A stretch of 63,438 nt of DNA, from the NCBI GenBank assembly GCA_051654865.1, contig JBOFYV010000141.1, positions 1 through 63,438 on the forward strand, written 5' to 3'. The stretch's first letter is position 1, and each line of letters starts with the position of its first letter. Made by a program: the position numbers and the translations under genes. This DNA comes from JBOFOR01 sp051654865. Its GTDB lineage: Bacteria > Bacillota > Clostridia > Peptostreptococcales > Peptostreptococcaceae. The notes under the pieces are model-generated. The model had not been told where the DNA came from and made no database searches. It saw nothing but the letters and a program-made list of their open reading frames with translations. Shown here piece by piece: positions 18,089 through 27,200 of the stretch.

Positions 18089-18349
18089 TTACATTCCTAT
18101 CATTTTTAAGAATGGGTTAGCGAATAGAAGGATTATAGCTATAACTAATCCATATATACCTGTAGATTCTGCAACTGCAGCCCCAAGTAACATCGTTTGA
18201 GTTATATCTCCTTTTGCTTCTGGTTGATTCCCAACTGCTTCCGCTGCTTTACCTGCTGCGAATCCTTGTCCTATACCTGCTCCTATACCTGTCATTACTG
18301 CAAGACCTGCTCCTATAGCTGATCCAGCTGCTAATATTGCTGCTTCCAT
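18089..18349 (-). CDS. atpE: ATP synthase c subunit, Na+-type signature
   Basis: This is the rotor-ring proteolipid: two transmembrane hairpin helices joined by a polar loop (NQPEAKGD). The ATG at 18347-18349 has AAGGAGGA at the right distance; an in-frame TTG further upstream would put that motif inside the gene, so I use the ATG (86 aa). In this numbering the ion site is Gln28, Val59, Glu61, Ser62, Thr63 and Tyr66. This is the set known from the Na+-driven rings of Propionigenium and Ilyobacter. The ring is therefore predicted to carry Na+ rather than only protons. Confidence 0.95.
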   Translation of the reverse strand: MEAAILAAGSAIGAGLAVMTGIGAGIGQGFAAGKAAEAVGNQPEAKGDITQTMLLGAAVAESTGIYGLVIAIILLFANPFLKMIGM

Positions 18350-18403
18350 GATTGTTTCCTCCTTCAAATTTAAAAGATATTTTTTAATTTAAAATTATAA
18401 TTT

Positions 18404-19108
18404 TTACTCGGCTGCATTTCCTACGAAAACCATCGTTAACATTATGAATATGAACGATTGTAATAGCCCAGCGAATAAATCAAAGTATAAATGTAATGGT
18501 ACCGGTATTATTAATTGACCAACTGGTATTGATCCTATACCTGGTATAAATGATGACACCCATCCTAAGAATTGGTAGAATAATGCCATTATAACCGCTC
18601 CACCTAATATGTTCCCGAATGGACGGAAACTTAAAGAGATAGGCTTAGCTAACTCCCCTATAATGTTAAGTGGTAGTAAAAACGGAATAGGTTCCATTAA
18701 ACCTTTAAAGTATCCAATTCCATTGAATTTAACTCCTGTGAAGTAAATCATAAAGAATGTTATCAATGCCCATGCTAATGTTGTATCTAAGTCAGTAGTA
18801 GGAGATCTAAATCCTAATAATCCTATTAGATTCGAACATGCGAAGAATAAAAATAAACTTCCTATGTATGGTACTATATTTGGCATTCTTTTAACTAACT
18901 TACTGCCCATAGTATCATTTACCATCTTATAAAGACCACCTATAGCAAACTCTAAGAACACTTGTCTTTTAGTTGTCGGTACTTTCTTTAAGTCTCTAGT
19001 TAAGAAGTAAGATATTAAGGCTAAGGCAGCTATTATTATCCAGCTGACTATAACAGTCTCACTTATTCTGAAATTTCCAAAAATGGCAATCCATCTGGCT
19101 TGACTCAT
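18404..19108 (-). CDS. atpB: ATP synthase a subunit
   Basis: This stator subunit forms the ion half-channels against the c ring. It has five to six predicted membrane helices and the conserved segment ISLSFRPFGNILGGAVIM, whose Arg is the essential stator charge. The length of 234 is normal. GGAGG precedes the ATG. Confidence 0.96.
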   Translation of the reverse strand: MSQARWIAIFGNFRISETVIVSWIIIAALALISYFLTRDLKKVPTTKRQVFLEFAIGGLYKMVNDTMGSKLVKRMPNIVPYIGSLFLFFACSNLIGLLGFRSPTTDLDTTLAWALITFFMIYFTGVKFNGIGYFKGLMEPIPFLLPLNIIGELAKPISLSFRPFGNILGGAVIMALFYQFLGWVSSFIPGIGSIPVGQLIIPVPLHLYFDLFAGLLQSFIFIMLTMVFVGNAAE

Positions 19109-19110
19109 AC

Positions 19111-19500
19111 TTACGCCTCCTTTCTTTTTAGTTTGTCTATTAATAGTTTTCTTGCTAATATAACAAACTTAGGGCTAACAAGTCCAATAGCAACACCAAT
19201 TATACTTAAATGGTCTGCTGTTGCAGAAACGAATAAAACTACACCTACAATAATCATCCTTATTACATATCTACTAGAGAAATATATTTGAGCTTTATTT
19301 TGTGGCATAGTTACTGACTTTTCTACTGATATAGCTAGTAATTTAAAGTTTAATATAGCTATTATTGTTCCAAATAGTAAACCTAAAATCATAGGTTTAT
19401 TAAAATTAGAAGTAATCAATAATATTGCTAAAACTATTATGTCAAAAGCTATAATTCCTTTTGTGACGTTATTTATTTCATCTTGTAGTTTTACATTCAT
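19111..19500 (-). CDS. atpI: ATP synthase subunit I-like membrane protein
   Basis: This 129-residue membrane protein has four predicted transmembrane helices and matches the ATP synthase I family by position and hydropathy. Proteins of this kind help assemble the c ring. It lies between atpB and the 75-residue AtpZ-like gene, with 2- and 4-base gaps. Sequence conservation in this family is low, so assignment rests largely on context. Confidence 0.82.
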   Translation of the reverse strand: MNVKLQDEINNVTKGIIAFDIIVLAILLITSNFNKPMILGLLFGTIIAILNFKLLAISVEKSVTMPQNKAQIYFSSRYVIRMIIVGVVLFVSATADHLSIIGVAIGLVSPKFVILARKLLIDKLKRKEA

Positions 19501-19504
19501 GAAA

Positions 19505-19732
19505 TCACTTCCTTTTCATATACACTTTCAATGTGCTATAAACACCCATAAATCCTCCACCGATTCCTAATAGAAGAAATACTAAAAAGAATATCGGTCC
19601 CGAATTTAATTTGGTATCTATAATCTTCCCTAAGAAAGAAAGTCCAAGTATAGGTATTAACATTATTAATCCTAATTGACTAAGTAGAGATAGCGTATTT
19701 GCTATTTCCATATACATTTTTCTTTTACTCAT
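19505..19732 (-). CDS. AtpZ-like F1Fo accessory membrane protein
   Basis: This 75-residue protein has two transmembrane hairpins (about 12-33 and 45-66) with the typical GLSFLGKIIDTKL loop and a Gly-rich second helix. It is the first gene of the ATP synthase operon, where AtpZ/AtpQ proteins are found; the family has been linked to assembly or Mg2+ transport with AtpI. The basic start MSKRKMYMEIANTLS fits the family. Confidence 0.8.
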   Translation of the reverse strand: MSKRKMYMEIANTLSLLSQLGLIMLIPILGLSFLGKIIDTKLNSGPIFFLVFLLLGIGGGFMGVYSTLKVYMKRK

Positions 19733-19994
19733 AAATAGTATATCCTCACTACAATGATATAATTTATCTTATTTTCTAATAATTACTTTATTATAAATTA
19801 TAACTTATTTTTTCCTATACTTTATGTGATTTGTTTTATCATAAAATATATTCTATCACTTTTTGTAAGATTTTTAAATATTTTTTGCATTTTTTTTGAT
19901 TCATTTTATTCACTTTCAATTATTTTTTCAATTTAATTCAACTTTTTCAATATTTCATACATTATATATATTCACTTTTATTACTCTTTCTCTA
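19733..19994. other. AT-rich upstream region of the atp operon
   Basis: This 262-base stretch has no convincing ORF. It must hold the atp promoter. Minus-strand TATAAT-like sequences occur around 19788-19805, but none has a good -35 partner. In related genomes a UDP-GlcNAc 2-epimerase gene may lie near here, but I see no remnant of it. Confidence 0.4.
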
Positions 19995-20292
19995 TTATAT
20001 ACTCTCTAATTTTAGACCTGCTTCTTTTAACCTTTGTACCGACACATCTTCCGGATATTCACCTTTATATATTATCCTCGTTATATCTGCATTTATACAC
20101 ATTTTAGCGCATAAAACATATGCTCTTGTCGTCATATATAATGTGGAGTTTTTAATTTTTTAGGAGATTCATTATATCACGTTGTTAATATTTATTTATC
20201 CTTAACTTTCATAGCCCCTACTTATATCCTAGTATATGTATAACGTTTTTTAACTATATCTGATATTTACCATCCCATAATGGCCTCATCAT
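19995..20292 (-). pseudogene. Decayed dCMP deaminase gene (ComEB/Dcd type)
   Basis: A relic is readable in three pieces. At the 5' end an ATG with GAAAGGG upstream encodes MMRPLWDGKY (20292-20263), like the family start MRPxWDEYF, then a stop. Near 20190-20230 a frameshifted GGATATAA-GGGGCT resembles the STGYNGAP region. From about 20156 to 19995 the frame reads STLYMTTRAYVLCAKM then INADITRIIYKGEYPED, matching the C-terminal third of dCMP deaminases. The zinc motif PCxxC has become AYVLC and the catalytic HAE region is gone. The length is about 300 bases against about 440-500 for an intact gene. It lies in the upp/atp interval, where relatives carry the intact gene. Confidence 0.85.
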
Positions 20293-20439
20293 ATTATTCC
20301 CTTTCTCTTTTCTAAATATATTATTAATTATACACTTATATTTAGAGATTAATGGTAGTTTTTTCTTGAAATTTTTTTATTCAATTTTTCTTTTTTTGAA
20401 TAATTAAACTTATCAGAATTTTTTTTTAGTTACAAAAAA

Positions 20440-20463
20440 GGACCTATACTTTAATATAGGCCC
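20440..20463 (-). terminator. Terminator of the rpiB-upp unit
   Basis: A 9-bp stem with one G.U pair (20455-20463 with 20440-20448, 6-base loop) is followed leftward by six T residues. It cuts off the dCMP deaminase relic from upp transcription. Confidence 0.8.
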
Positions 20464-20481
20464 TCATATATTTTTATAAAA

Positions 20482-21111
20482 TTATTTAGTACCAAATAAT
20501 CTATCTCCTGCATCTCCTAATCCTGGAACTATATATCCATGATCATTTAACTTTTCATCTATAGAAGCTACATATATATCAACATCAGGATGATACTTTT
20601 GTACTTCTGCTATACCTTCTGGAGCAGCAACTAAGTTTACTAACTTTATAGAATTAGCTCCTCTTTTCTTTAATACATCGATAGCAGCAACTGCTGAACC
20701 ACCAGTAGCAAGCATTGGGTCAACAACTATCATTTCTCTTTCTTCTATATCTTGTGGTAACTTACAGTAATATTCTACTGGTTGTAAAGTTTCTGGGTCT
20801 CTGTATAAACCAACATGTCCAACTTTAGCAGCAGGTATTAAGTTTACTAATCCATCTACCATTCCAAGTCCAGCTCTTAATATAGGTATTATCCCTAATT
20901 TTTTACCAGATAATATTTTTGATGGCGCTGTAACTACAGGTGTTTCTACTTGTACTTCTTCTAATGGTAAGTCTCTTGTTATTTCAAACCCCATTAACAT
21001 AGTTATTTCTGTTAAAAGTTCTCTAAAATCCTTAGAACCTGTGTTTTTATCTCTCATTAAAGTTAACTTATGTTGTATTAATGGATGATCTGTTACTATT
21101 ACTTTACTCAT
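20482..21111 (-). CDS. upp: Uracil phosphoribosyltransferase
   Basis: This enzyme makes UMP from uracil and PRPP for pyrimidine salvage. The PRPP-binding loop VVDPMLATGGSAV and the uracil-binding C-terminal segment (YIVPGLGDAGDRLFGT) are intact. The 209-residue length is standard. It follows rpiB by 13 bases in the same operon. Confidence 0.97.
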   Translation of the reverse strand: MSKVIVTDHPLIQHKLTLMRDKNTGSKDFRELLTEITMLMGFEITRDLPLEEVQVETPVVTAPSKILSGKKLGIIPILRAGLGMVDGLVNLIPAAKVGHVGLYRDPETLQPVEYYCKLPQDIEEREMIVVDPMLATGGSAVAAIDVLKKRGANSIKLVNLVAAPEGIAEVQKYHPDVDIYVASIDEKLNDHGYIVPGLGDAGDRLFGTK

Positions 21112-21124
21112 TTTTAATTGCCTC

Positions 21125-21577
21125 CTACTTGCTATGCTTTTTTTCTATTTCTTTTATCATATCAACTCTTTTAGAGTGTCTATCGCCTTCAAACTCTGTA
21201 CTTATCCAAGCTTCAACTATTTCTAAAGCTAAACCTCTACCTAAAACTCTTTCACCTAAAGATAGCATATTCGCATCATTGTGAGCTTTAGACATTTTTG
21301 CAGAAAATACATCTGATACTACTGCGCATCTAATCCCCGGAACCTTATTTGCTGCTAAAGATATACCTATACCTGTTCCACAACATAATATTCCATAGTC
21401 AACTTCTTTAGATGCTACTGCATTTGCAACCGCTTCTCCATAAACAGGATAATCAACTGAATCAGAAGAATTTTTAGTACCAAAATCTACACATTCAATT
21501 CCTTTTGATTCTAGATATTGAATAATATCAGTTTTTAAATTATACCCGCCATGATCACAACCTAATCCTATTTTCAT
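21125..21577 (-). CDS. rpiB: Ribose-5-phosphate isomerase B
   Basis: The enzyme interconverts ribose 5-phosphate and ribulose 5-phosphate. The motif GCDHGGYNLK near the N-terminus, the catalytic Cys in GILCCGTGIGIS and the AKMSKAHNDANML segment match the LacAB/RpiB family. GGAGG lies 10 bases before the ATG at 21575-21577, giving the usual 150 residues; an in-frame ATG further upstream (21610) would bury that ribosome binding site. Confidence 0.95.
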   Translation of the reverse strand: MKIGLGCDHGGYNLKTDIIQYLESKGIECVDFGTKNSSDSVDYPVYGEAVANAVASKEVDYGILCCGTGIGISLAANKVPGIRCAVVSDVFSAKMSKAHNDANMLSLGERVLGRGLALEIVEAWISTEFEGDRHSKRVDMIKEIEKKHSK

Positions 21578-21669
21578 ATGTACAATGCCTCCGATATATT
21601 TTTTAAACAAATCGTTTTTTTAATAATCCTTATTGATATTATATTACATTTATCTACATTTTTATATAC

Positions 21670-22716
21670 TTAGTTGTTCACTTTTATAATTTTATATCCA
21701 GCAGATTTTAAAAGCCTATTCATTATAGCTTGACCCACACCAATATTCGGGAATTCTTCCGAGTATACTATGTTGACTTTCCTCTTATCCATCTCTCTTA
21801 AAACATCAAATAACTTACTTCCAACTTCTTCTAAATCCTTACCTAAAGAAACAACTTCTCCTCTATACTTAGTTTTGTTTTGATCTAAGCACATTACTCC
21901 TGTTTTTATGCCATTACTTTCGTTTTTATCTACTAAATCATTAATTTTATCTATAACATCATTAATATTACCTGAAACAATATAAACTTCTGCATCTGGT
22001 GAATAGTGTGTATATTTCATACCAGGTGCCTTGGCTTTTATATTATCTTCTTTTCTAGCTAAAGAAGGATCTATAGAAACTTTTCCTACTACTTTCTCTA
22101 AATCTTCTTTAGTTATACTACCCGGCCTTAATATCATAGGTATATCTCCTGTCATATCTAAAACAGTAGACTCAAGCCCAAAACTACTATCTCCACCTAA
22201 AACTATACCACTTACTCTTCCATTCATTTCTTCATATACATGTTCTGCTTTTGTAGGAGAAGGTCTTCCTGATATATTTGCTGAAGGAGCTGCTACAGGT
22301 ACACCCGATTGCTTTATTATTTCTCTAGCAATTGGATGAGATGGCATTCTTACAGCTACCGTTTCAAGCCCTCCACTAGTTGTATATGGAACTCTATCTT
22401 TTTTGTTTAATATTATCGTTATAGGACCTGGCCAAAACTCATCCATTACCATTTCAGCTTTTTCATTTATATCTTGAGCTAACTCATTAATGTCTTCTTT
22501 TTTATAAATATGTACTATCAAAGGATTATCACTCGGTCTACCTTTTGCCTTATATATCTTTTTTACAGCTTCTTCATCTAGTGCATTTGCCCCTAAACCA
22601 TAGACTGTTTCTGTCGGAAATATAACAGTTTCTCCATTAGCTAATAACTTTGCTTGTTTTTTTAATTCATCTTTATCTATTCTATTTATGTCTATTTTAC
22701 TTATTAAAGTTCTCAT
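21670..22716 (-). CDS. Threonylcarbamoyl-AMP synthase (Sua5/TsaC family, two-domain)
   Basis: The enzyme makes threonylcarbamoyl-adenylate from threonine, bicarbonate and ATP, the first step of t6A tRNA modification. The YrdC domain covers about the first 200 residues, with the PTETVYGLG motif and SAN-containing SGRPSP loop, followed by a linker and the Sua5 C-terminal domain (to about 348). The ORF is open to a GTG at 22737, but AAGG lies before the ATG at 22714-22716, which I prefer. It is followed by rpiB after about 90 bases. Confidence 0.93.
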   Translation of the reverse strand: MRTLISKIDINRIDKDELKKQAKLLANGETVIFPTETVYGLGANALDEEAVKKIYKAKGRPSDNPLIVHIYKKEDINELAQDINEKAEMVMDEFWPGPITIILNKKDRVPYTTSGGLETVAVRMPSHPIAREIIKQSGVPVAAPSANISGRPSPTKAEHVYEEMNGRVSGIVLGGDSSFGLESTVLDMTGDIPMILRPGSITKEDLEKVVGKVSIDPSLARKEDNIKAKAPGMKYTHYSPDAEVYIVSGNINDVIDKINDLVDKNESNGIKTGVMCLDQNKTKYRGEVVSLGKDLEEVGSKLFDVLREMDKRKVNIVYSEEFPNIGVGQAIMNRLLKSAGYKIIKVNN

Positions 22717-22744
22717 CTTTTGTATACCTTCTTTCACTTTTGAC

Positions 22745-23425
22745 TTAAATCAAATATACAATAATTGTTCCAACTAAAAATCCAATTATACAAAATATAC
22801 TTCTTGATTTTGGAAATATCTCTTCTAATACTACATACATCATTGTTCCAGCAGCTATTGCTAAAAACACTCCTATTAAAGAGTGAAAATTACTACCAAA
22901 ATAAGCACCTAAAAAACTGCCTAACCCCATAGGTAATCCAGCTATAATAGTAAATAATATTATTTTGGTAGTTTTCATTTTCGTACCAACTAAACTCAAA
23001 GCCATAGCTAAACCTTCTGGTATGTTGTGTATACCTATAACTATTGCTAAAGTAATACCCAGTGCCTCAGTAGACATAAATGATGAACCTATAGCTAGCC
23101 CTTCTGGTAAATTATGTAGCATTATACTTATAAATATAAGATATCCTGTTTTCATACTTTCTGATACATCTAGTTTTGTTTTTATGTACATTGTAATGAG
23201 TACCCCTAAGAAAACAAATAATACTGTATAAGGTACTCCCATTTCATTCATAGATTCTTTCATTAAGTCAAATACAACCACAGCTAGCATTATGCCACCT
23301 GATAACCCCATAAAGAAATCTATGTATCTTTCTACATTCTTTTTGAAAAGCGCAGATATGACTCCCCCCATACCTGTACCTATAACACCTGCTAACAAAC
23401 CAATTAGCGTAATTTCTAATATCAT
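22745..23425 (-). CDS. ZIP family metal transporter
   Basis: This is a probable divalent metal (Zn2+ or Fe2+) importer of the inner membrane. It has eight predicted helices, and the two metal-site motifs HNLPEGLAIG and HNIPEGLAMA are present in helices IV and V, the hallmark of ZIP proteins. The 226-residue length is short but usual for the GufA/ZupT branch. It sits in the same direction as, and 28 bases upstream of, the Sua5 gene. Confidence 0.93.
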   Translation of the reverse strand: MILEITLIGLLAGVIGTGMGGVISALFKKNVERYIDFFMGLSGGIMLAVVVFDLMKESMNEMGVPYTVLFVFLGVLITMYIKTKLDVSESMKTGYLIFISIMLHNLPEGLAIGSSFMSTEALGITLAIVIGIHNIPEGLAMALSLVGTKMKTTKIILFTIIAGLPMGLGSFLGAYFGSNFHSLIGVFLAIAAGTMMYVVLEEIFPKSRSIFCIIGFLVGTIIVYLI

Positions 23426-23523
23426 ATACCCCTCCTTGTACTATATATAATATTATACACATACTTATACAATAACATTACACTTTGGTACTATATCAAG
23501 GCTCTAATTTAATTTTGCAAAAA

Positions 23524-23547
23524 AAATCCCTAAATTAATAGGGATTT
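23524..23547 (-). terminator. Terminator after prfA
   Basis: An 8-9-bp stem (23540-23547 with 23524-23531) is followed leftward by a run of T residues. It overlaps the prfA stop codon and separates it from the ZIP transporter gene. Confidence 0.85.
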
Positions 23548-24610
23548 ATATTGCTGACATTTTCTCAGTTTGATCTACAGTAATTAGAGCATCTAGCATT
23601 TCATCTATATCTCCGTCTAAGAATGAATCTAACTTGTATAATGTTAAGTTTATTCTATGGTCACTTACTCTACCTTGAGGGAAGTTGTAAGTTCTTATTC
23701 TCTCAGATCTATCTCCTGTACCAACCTGACTCTTTCTCTCAGCTGCTATATCTTTATTTTGTTCAGCTATAGCTTTATCATTAAGTCTAGCTACTAATAT
23801 TTTAAGAGCTTGTTCTTTATTTTTTAATTGTGATTTACCATCTTGGCAAGATACTACTTCTCCTGTTGGTATATGCGTTATTCTTACCGCAGAGTCAGTA
23901 GTATTAACACTTTGTCCACCATTTCCTGAAGAACGGAACACATCTATTCTTAAATCATTTTGGTTTATGTTTACTTCTACTACATCTATTTCAGGTAATA
24001 CTGCAACTGTTGCTGTTGAAGTATGTATTCTTCCTCCTGATTCAGTAGATGGTATTCTTTGAACTCTATGAACTCCCGATTCATACTTAAGTCTAGAGTA
24101 TGCACCTTTACCTTTTATTAAGAATGATACTTCTTTATATCCACCAACACCAGTATCACTAGCACTTAGTAATTCCATTTTCCATCTAGATCTCTCAGCA
24201 TACCTAGAGTACATTCTAAATAAGTCCCCAGCGAATAAAGCAGCTTCATCTCCACCTGCTCCACCTCTGATTTCAACTATAACGTTCTTCTCATCATTAG
24301 GGTCCTTTGGTAATAATAATATTTTAAGTTCTGCTTCTAATGGATCTACTTGATCTTCCATTTCAGATAATTCCATTTTAGCTAACTCTCTTAATTCCTC
24401 ATCAGATTCTTCTTGTAAGATTTCTTTTGATTCTTTTATGCTGTTTAATACGTTTGTATATTCTCTATACTTCATTACTATTGGTTCTAAGTCCGAATGT
24501 TCTTTCATATACTTTTGCCAAGTTTTTTGATCATTTATTATGTCTGGATCACTTATTTTTTCCGTTAAGTCTTGGTATTTATCTTCTAATACTTCTAACT
24601 TTTTTAGCAT
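23546..24610 (-). CDS. prfA: Peptide chain release factor 1
   Basis: It recognises UAA and UAG and releases the nascent peptide. The GGQ motif in GNGGQSVNTTDSAVR and the anticodon-like region of RF1 are present. GAGGTG lies 7 bases upstream of the ATG at 24608-24610 (354 aa); a GTG three codons earlier overlaps that motif and is less likely. It lies downstream of prmC, which methylates the Gln of GGQ, an informative pairing. Confidence 0.96.
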   Translation of the reverse strand: MLKKLEVLEDKYQDLTEKISDPDIINDQKTWQKYMKEHSDLEPIVMKYREYTNVLNSIKESKEILQEESDEELRELAKMELSEMEDQVDPLEAELKILLLPKDPNDEKNVIVEIRGGAGGDEAALFAGDLFRMYSRYAERSRWKMELLSASDTGVGGYKEVSFLIKGKGAYSRLKYESGVHRVQRIPSTESGGRIHTSTATVAVLPEIDVVEVNINQNDLRIDVFRSSGNGGQSVNTTDSAVRITHIPTGEVVSCQDGKSQLKNKEQALKILVARLNDKAIAEQNKDIAAERKSQVGTGDRSERIRTYNFPQGRVSDHRINLTLYKLDSFLDGDIDEMLDALITVDQTEKMSAI

Positions 24611-24654
24611 AATTTTCACCTCGTTTATTGTAGAATATCAATTTTTTCATTATA

Positions 24655-25506
24655 TCATAGTTTGAAGCCTATAACAACTCTATCAATACCCTGTATGTCC
24701 TTCTTTGTGTATATTTTTGAATATCCATTAGTCTCCATAATTTTAGAAACATCTATAGCTTGATCATGACCAACTTCATAGGCTAATATACCATCTTCTT
24801 TTAAATACAAATCACTTTGTTCTGTTATATCTCTATAAAAGTCTAGTCCATCCTCTCCACCTTCTAGAGCATTATATGGCTCATAGTCTTTTACTTGAGT
24901 ATGAAGTTCACTCATATCCCTTTTAGGTATATATGGAGGATTTGATACTATAACATCAAATTTTATATTTTTATCTTTTATAGAACTAAATAAATCTGAT
25001 TTAATAAACTTTATTTTATCATCAACCCCATTAGCCACAGCATTTTTATATCCTACTTCTAACGGAATATCACTTATATCAAAAGATGTTACGTGAGCAT
25101 TTTTTATATATTTAGCCAAACTTACAGTTATAGCTCCTGACCCTGTACCTATATCAAGTATACTTACTTCATCTTTAGATTTACAAAGCTCTATTATTTC
25201 TTCTACTAAAACTTCTGTATCTGGTCTAGGTATTAGAACACCTTCTTTGACATAGAAGTCAAGTCCCATAAATTCTCTATTTCCTACTATATAGGCTATC
25301 GGCCTTCCATTTAATCTATCTTTCATTAAACGCTTAAAGCTTTCTAACTGTTCTTCTGTTAGTTCTTTATTTATATTCATGTGTATGTATATTCTATCAA
25401 CATCACCAAGTGATTTTTGTAGCATAATTTCTACATCTAACCTTGGTGTATCACTCATATCTTCTAGTTGTTTAGAATATTCTACTAGTATGTCTTTTAT
25501 AGTCAT
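24655..25506 (-). CDS. prmC: Release factor glutamine methyltransferase
   Basis: This SAM-dependent enzyme methylates the Gln of the GGQ motif in release factors. The SAM motif DIGTGSGAITVSLAKY and the catalytic NPPY (in VSNPPYIPKRD) are present. AAAGGAG precedes the ATG at 25504-25506, which I use (283 aa) instead of the in-frame ATG at 25530 that would overlap the upstream gene. It is 44 bases upstream of prfA, its substrate gene. Confidence 0.95.
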   Translation of the reverse strand: MTIKDILVEYSKQLEDMSDTPRLDVEIMLQKSLGDVDRIYIHMNINKELTEEQLESFKRLMKDRLNGRPIAYIVGNREFMGLDFYVKEGVLIPRPDTEVLVEEIIELCKSKDEVSILDIGTGSGAITVSLAKYIKNAHVTSFDISDIPLEVGYKNAVANGVDDKIKFIKSDLFSSIKDKNIKFDVIVSNPPYIPKRDMSELHTQVKDYEPYNALEGGEDGLDFYRDITEQSDLYLKEDGILAYEVGHDQAIDVSKIMETNGYSKIYTKKDIQGIDRVVIGFKL

Positions 25507-25516
25507 AACTTCTCCT

Positions 25517-26416
25517 TTATTTTTCATCAACTACAGCTTTTAATGCCGCTAAAGCTACTTCTAATTGTCCATCATCAGGTTCTTTTGTAGTTAAATGTTG
25601 CAACATCATTCCTGGATATGCGACAATCTTAGTAATTTTATTGTTATATTTCCCAAGAAATCTTATTATTTCGTAAGATATACCAGCTACTATAGGTATA
25701 CATATAATCCTCATTACAATTCTAACAACAGGGTTAGGCCATCCAAAGAATGAAAACAATACTATAGAAGTAAACATAACAATAAATAAAAAATTCGTTC
25801 CACATCTAGGATGAAGTCTTTTAAATTTTCTAGCATTTTCTACAGTTAATTCTAAATTGTTTTCATAGCAATAAATACTCATATGCTCCGCACCATGATA
25901 TTGAAACACTCTTTGTATATCACTATTTTTAGATATTAATAACATATATGCAAATAAAACTCCTAGCCTTAGAACGCCTTCTATTAAGTTCAATGCTAAT
26001 TTATTGTCCGTTATATTTGAAAACACTCCTCCTACTGCAGTAGGTAGAATTACAAATAAACCTACAGACAGTATCAGAGCTAATACCATAGTAAAACCTA
26101 TCATTATATCATTAGCTTTATCCTTAAAAACTCTTTTGAAAAATCTATCCAGTGCATCTTCTTCCTCTTCTTCTAAAAAAAACTCCGATGAAAAGTTTAA
26201 ACTCTTAATTCCTTCTATCATCGTTTCTATTAATACAAACGATCCTCGTATAAAAGGAATTTTATCTATATTCTTCTCATTTATCCAACTTTTTATTTTA
26301 CTTTTTCTTACTACAATCTCTCCATCACTTTTTCTAACTGCTATTGCTCTTTTTTGCTTAGACTGCATCATTACACCTTCAATAACAGCTTGTCCCCCTA
26401 CGAATTGTTTGCTCAT
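25517..26416 (-). CDS. DUF1385 membrane protein (YqhQ-like)
   Basis: This 299-residue protein has four to six predicted membrane helices and a conserved N-terminal motif GGQAVIEGVMMQ, the signature of DUF1385 (YqhQ). The HGAEHMSIYCYE segment has conserved His and Glu residues. The function is not established. It often lies next to rpmE, prfA and prmC in clostridia, as here, and appears to be in one operon with prmC. Confidence 0.9.
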   Translation of the reverse strand: MSKQFVGGQAVIEGVMMQSKQKRAIAVRKSDGEIVVRKSKIKSWINEKNIDKIPFIRGSFVLIETMIEGIKSLNFSSEFFLEEEEEDALDRFFKRVFKDKANDIMIGFTMVLALILSVGLFVILPTAVGGVFSNITDNKLALNLIEGVLRLGVLFAYMLLISKNSDIQRVFQYHGAEHMSIYCYENNLELTVENARKFKRLHPRCGTNFLFIVMFTSIVLFSFFGWPNPVVRIVMRIICIPIVAGISYEIIRFLGKYNNKITKIVAYPGMMLQHLTTKEPDDGQLEVALAALKAVVDEK

Positions 26417-26507
26417 TTATCCACCTCTCGTTTTGTATTAATTATAACTAATGTTAGCATAATTACCAACCTTTTTGAAGTAATATAATTTACTTAAACC
26501 TAAAAAA

Positions 26508-26534
26508 TCCCTCTAAAGAATTGCTTTAAAGGGA
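26508..26534 (-). terminator. Terminator after tdk
   Basis: An 11-bp stem with one wobble pair (26524-26534 with 26508-26518, 5-base loop) is followed leftward by six T residues. It comes 19 bases after the tdk stop. Confidence 0.85.
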
Positions 26535-26552
26535 GTGTATTTATATTAATAT

Positions 26553-27137
26553 TTATTTTTTGTCCTTGTATACTACATGACATTTTCTACATCTAGCTTC
26601 ATAGCTTTCTACAGCCCCTACCTGTATTATAGGATCATTGTATCTTGCTGGCTCTCCATTTATAAGCCTTTGAGATCTAGTTGCTGGCTGTCCACATACA
26701 GAACATATAGCTTGTATTTTGTCTACAAATTCAGATACAGCTAATAACTTGGGTGTAGGACCAAAAGGCTCTCCTTTAAAATCCATATCAAGTCCAGCTG
26801 CTATAACTCTAATTCCTTTGTCTGCTAAATCCATCGCTATGTCTACTACCTCTTCATCGAAGAACTGAACTTCATCAATTCCTACAACTTGAGTTTTTCC
26901 ATCTATATAATTATACATTTCACTTGCCTTGTTTATAGGTATAGCATTTATACTTTCTCCACTATGAGAAACGACATCATCTTGACTATATCTATCGTCT
27001 ATTTGAGGCTTAAAAACAACAATATTTTGTTTAGCTATTTTTGCTCTTTTTAACCTTCTTATAAGTTCCTCACTTTTACCACTGTACATAGGTCCTATTA
27101 CTAGTTCTATGTATCCATGATTAACTGGTCTGTACAT
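26553..27137 (-). CDS. tdk: Thymidine kinase
   Basis: This salvage enzyme phosphorylates thymidine. The P-loop GPMYSGKSEEL, the DEVQFF motif (Walker B) and the zinc ribbon CSVCG...CRKC are all present. The length of 194 is typical for the type II family. GGGGGT precedes the ATG. A terminator separates it from the upstream rpmE. Confidence 0.96.
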   Translation of the reverse strand: MYRPVNHGYIELVIGPMYSGKSEELIRRLKRAKIAKQNIVVFKPQIDDRYSQDDVVSHSGESINAIPINKASEMYNYIDGKTQVVGIDEVQFFDEEVVDIAMDLADKGIRVIAAGLDMDFKGEPFGPTPKLLAVSEFVDKIQAICSVCGQPATRSQRLINGEPARYNDPIIQVGAVESYEARCRKCHVVYKDKK

Positions 27138-27167
27138 ATGTGTTACCCCCTATTGCAAAATAAAATA

Positions 27168-27187
27168 GGAGTTGGCTTCCCAACTCC
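27168..27187 (-). terminator. Terminator after rpmE
   Basis: An 8-bp GC-rich stem with 4-base loop (27180-27187 with 27168-27175) is followed leftward by TATTTTATTTT. It isolates rpmE from tdk. Confidence 0.85.
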
Positions 27188-27200
27188 ATTTTTATAAAAA

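Noticed and set aside
23268..23462. 64-codon minus-strand ORF covering the start of the ZIP transporter gene
   Set aside because: It is out of frame with a well-conserved transporter and has no independent support.
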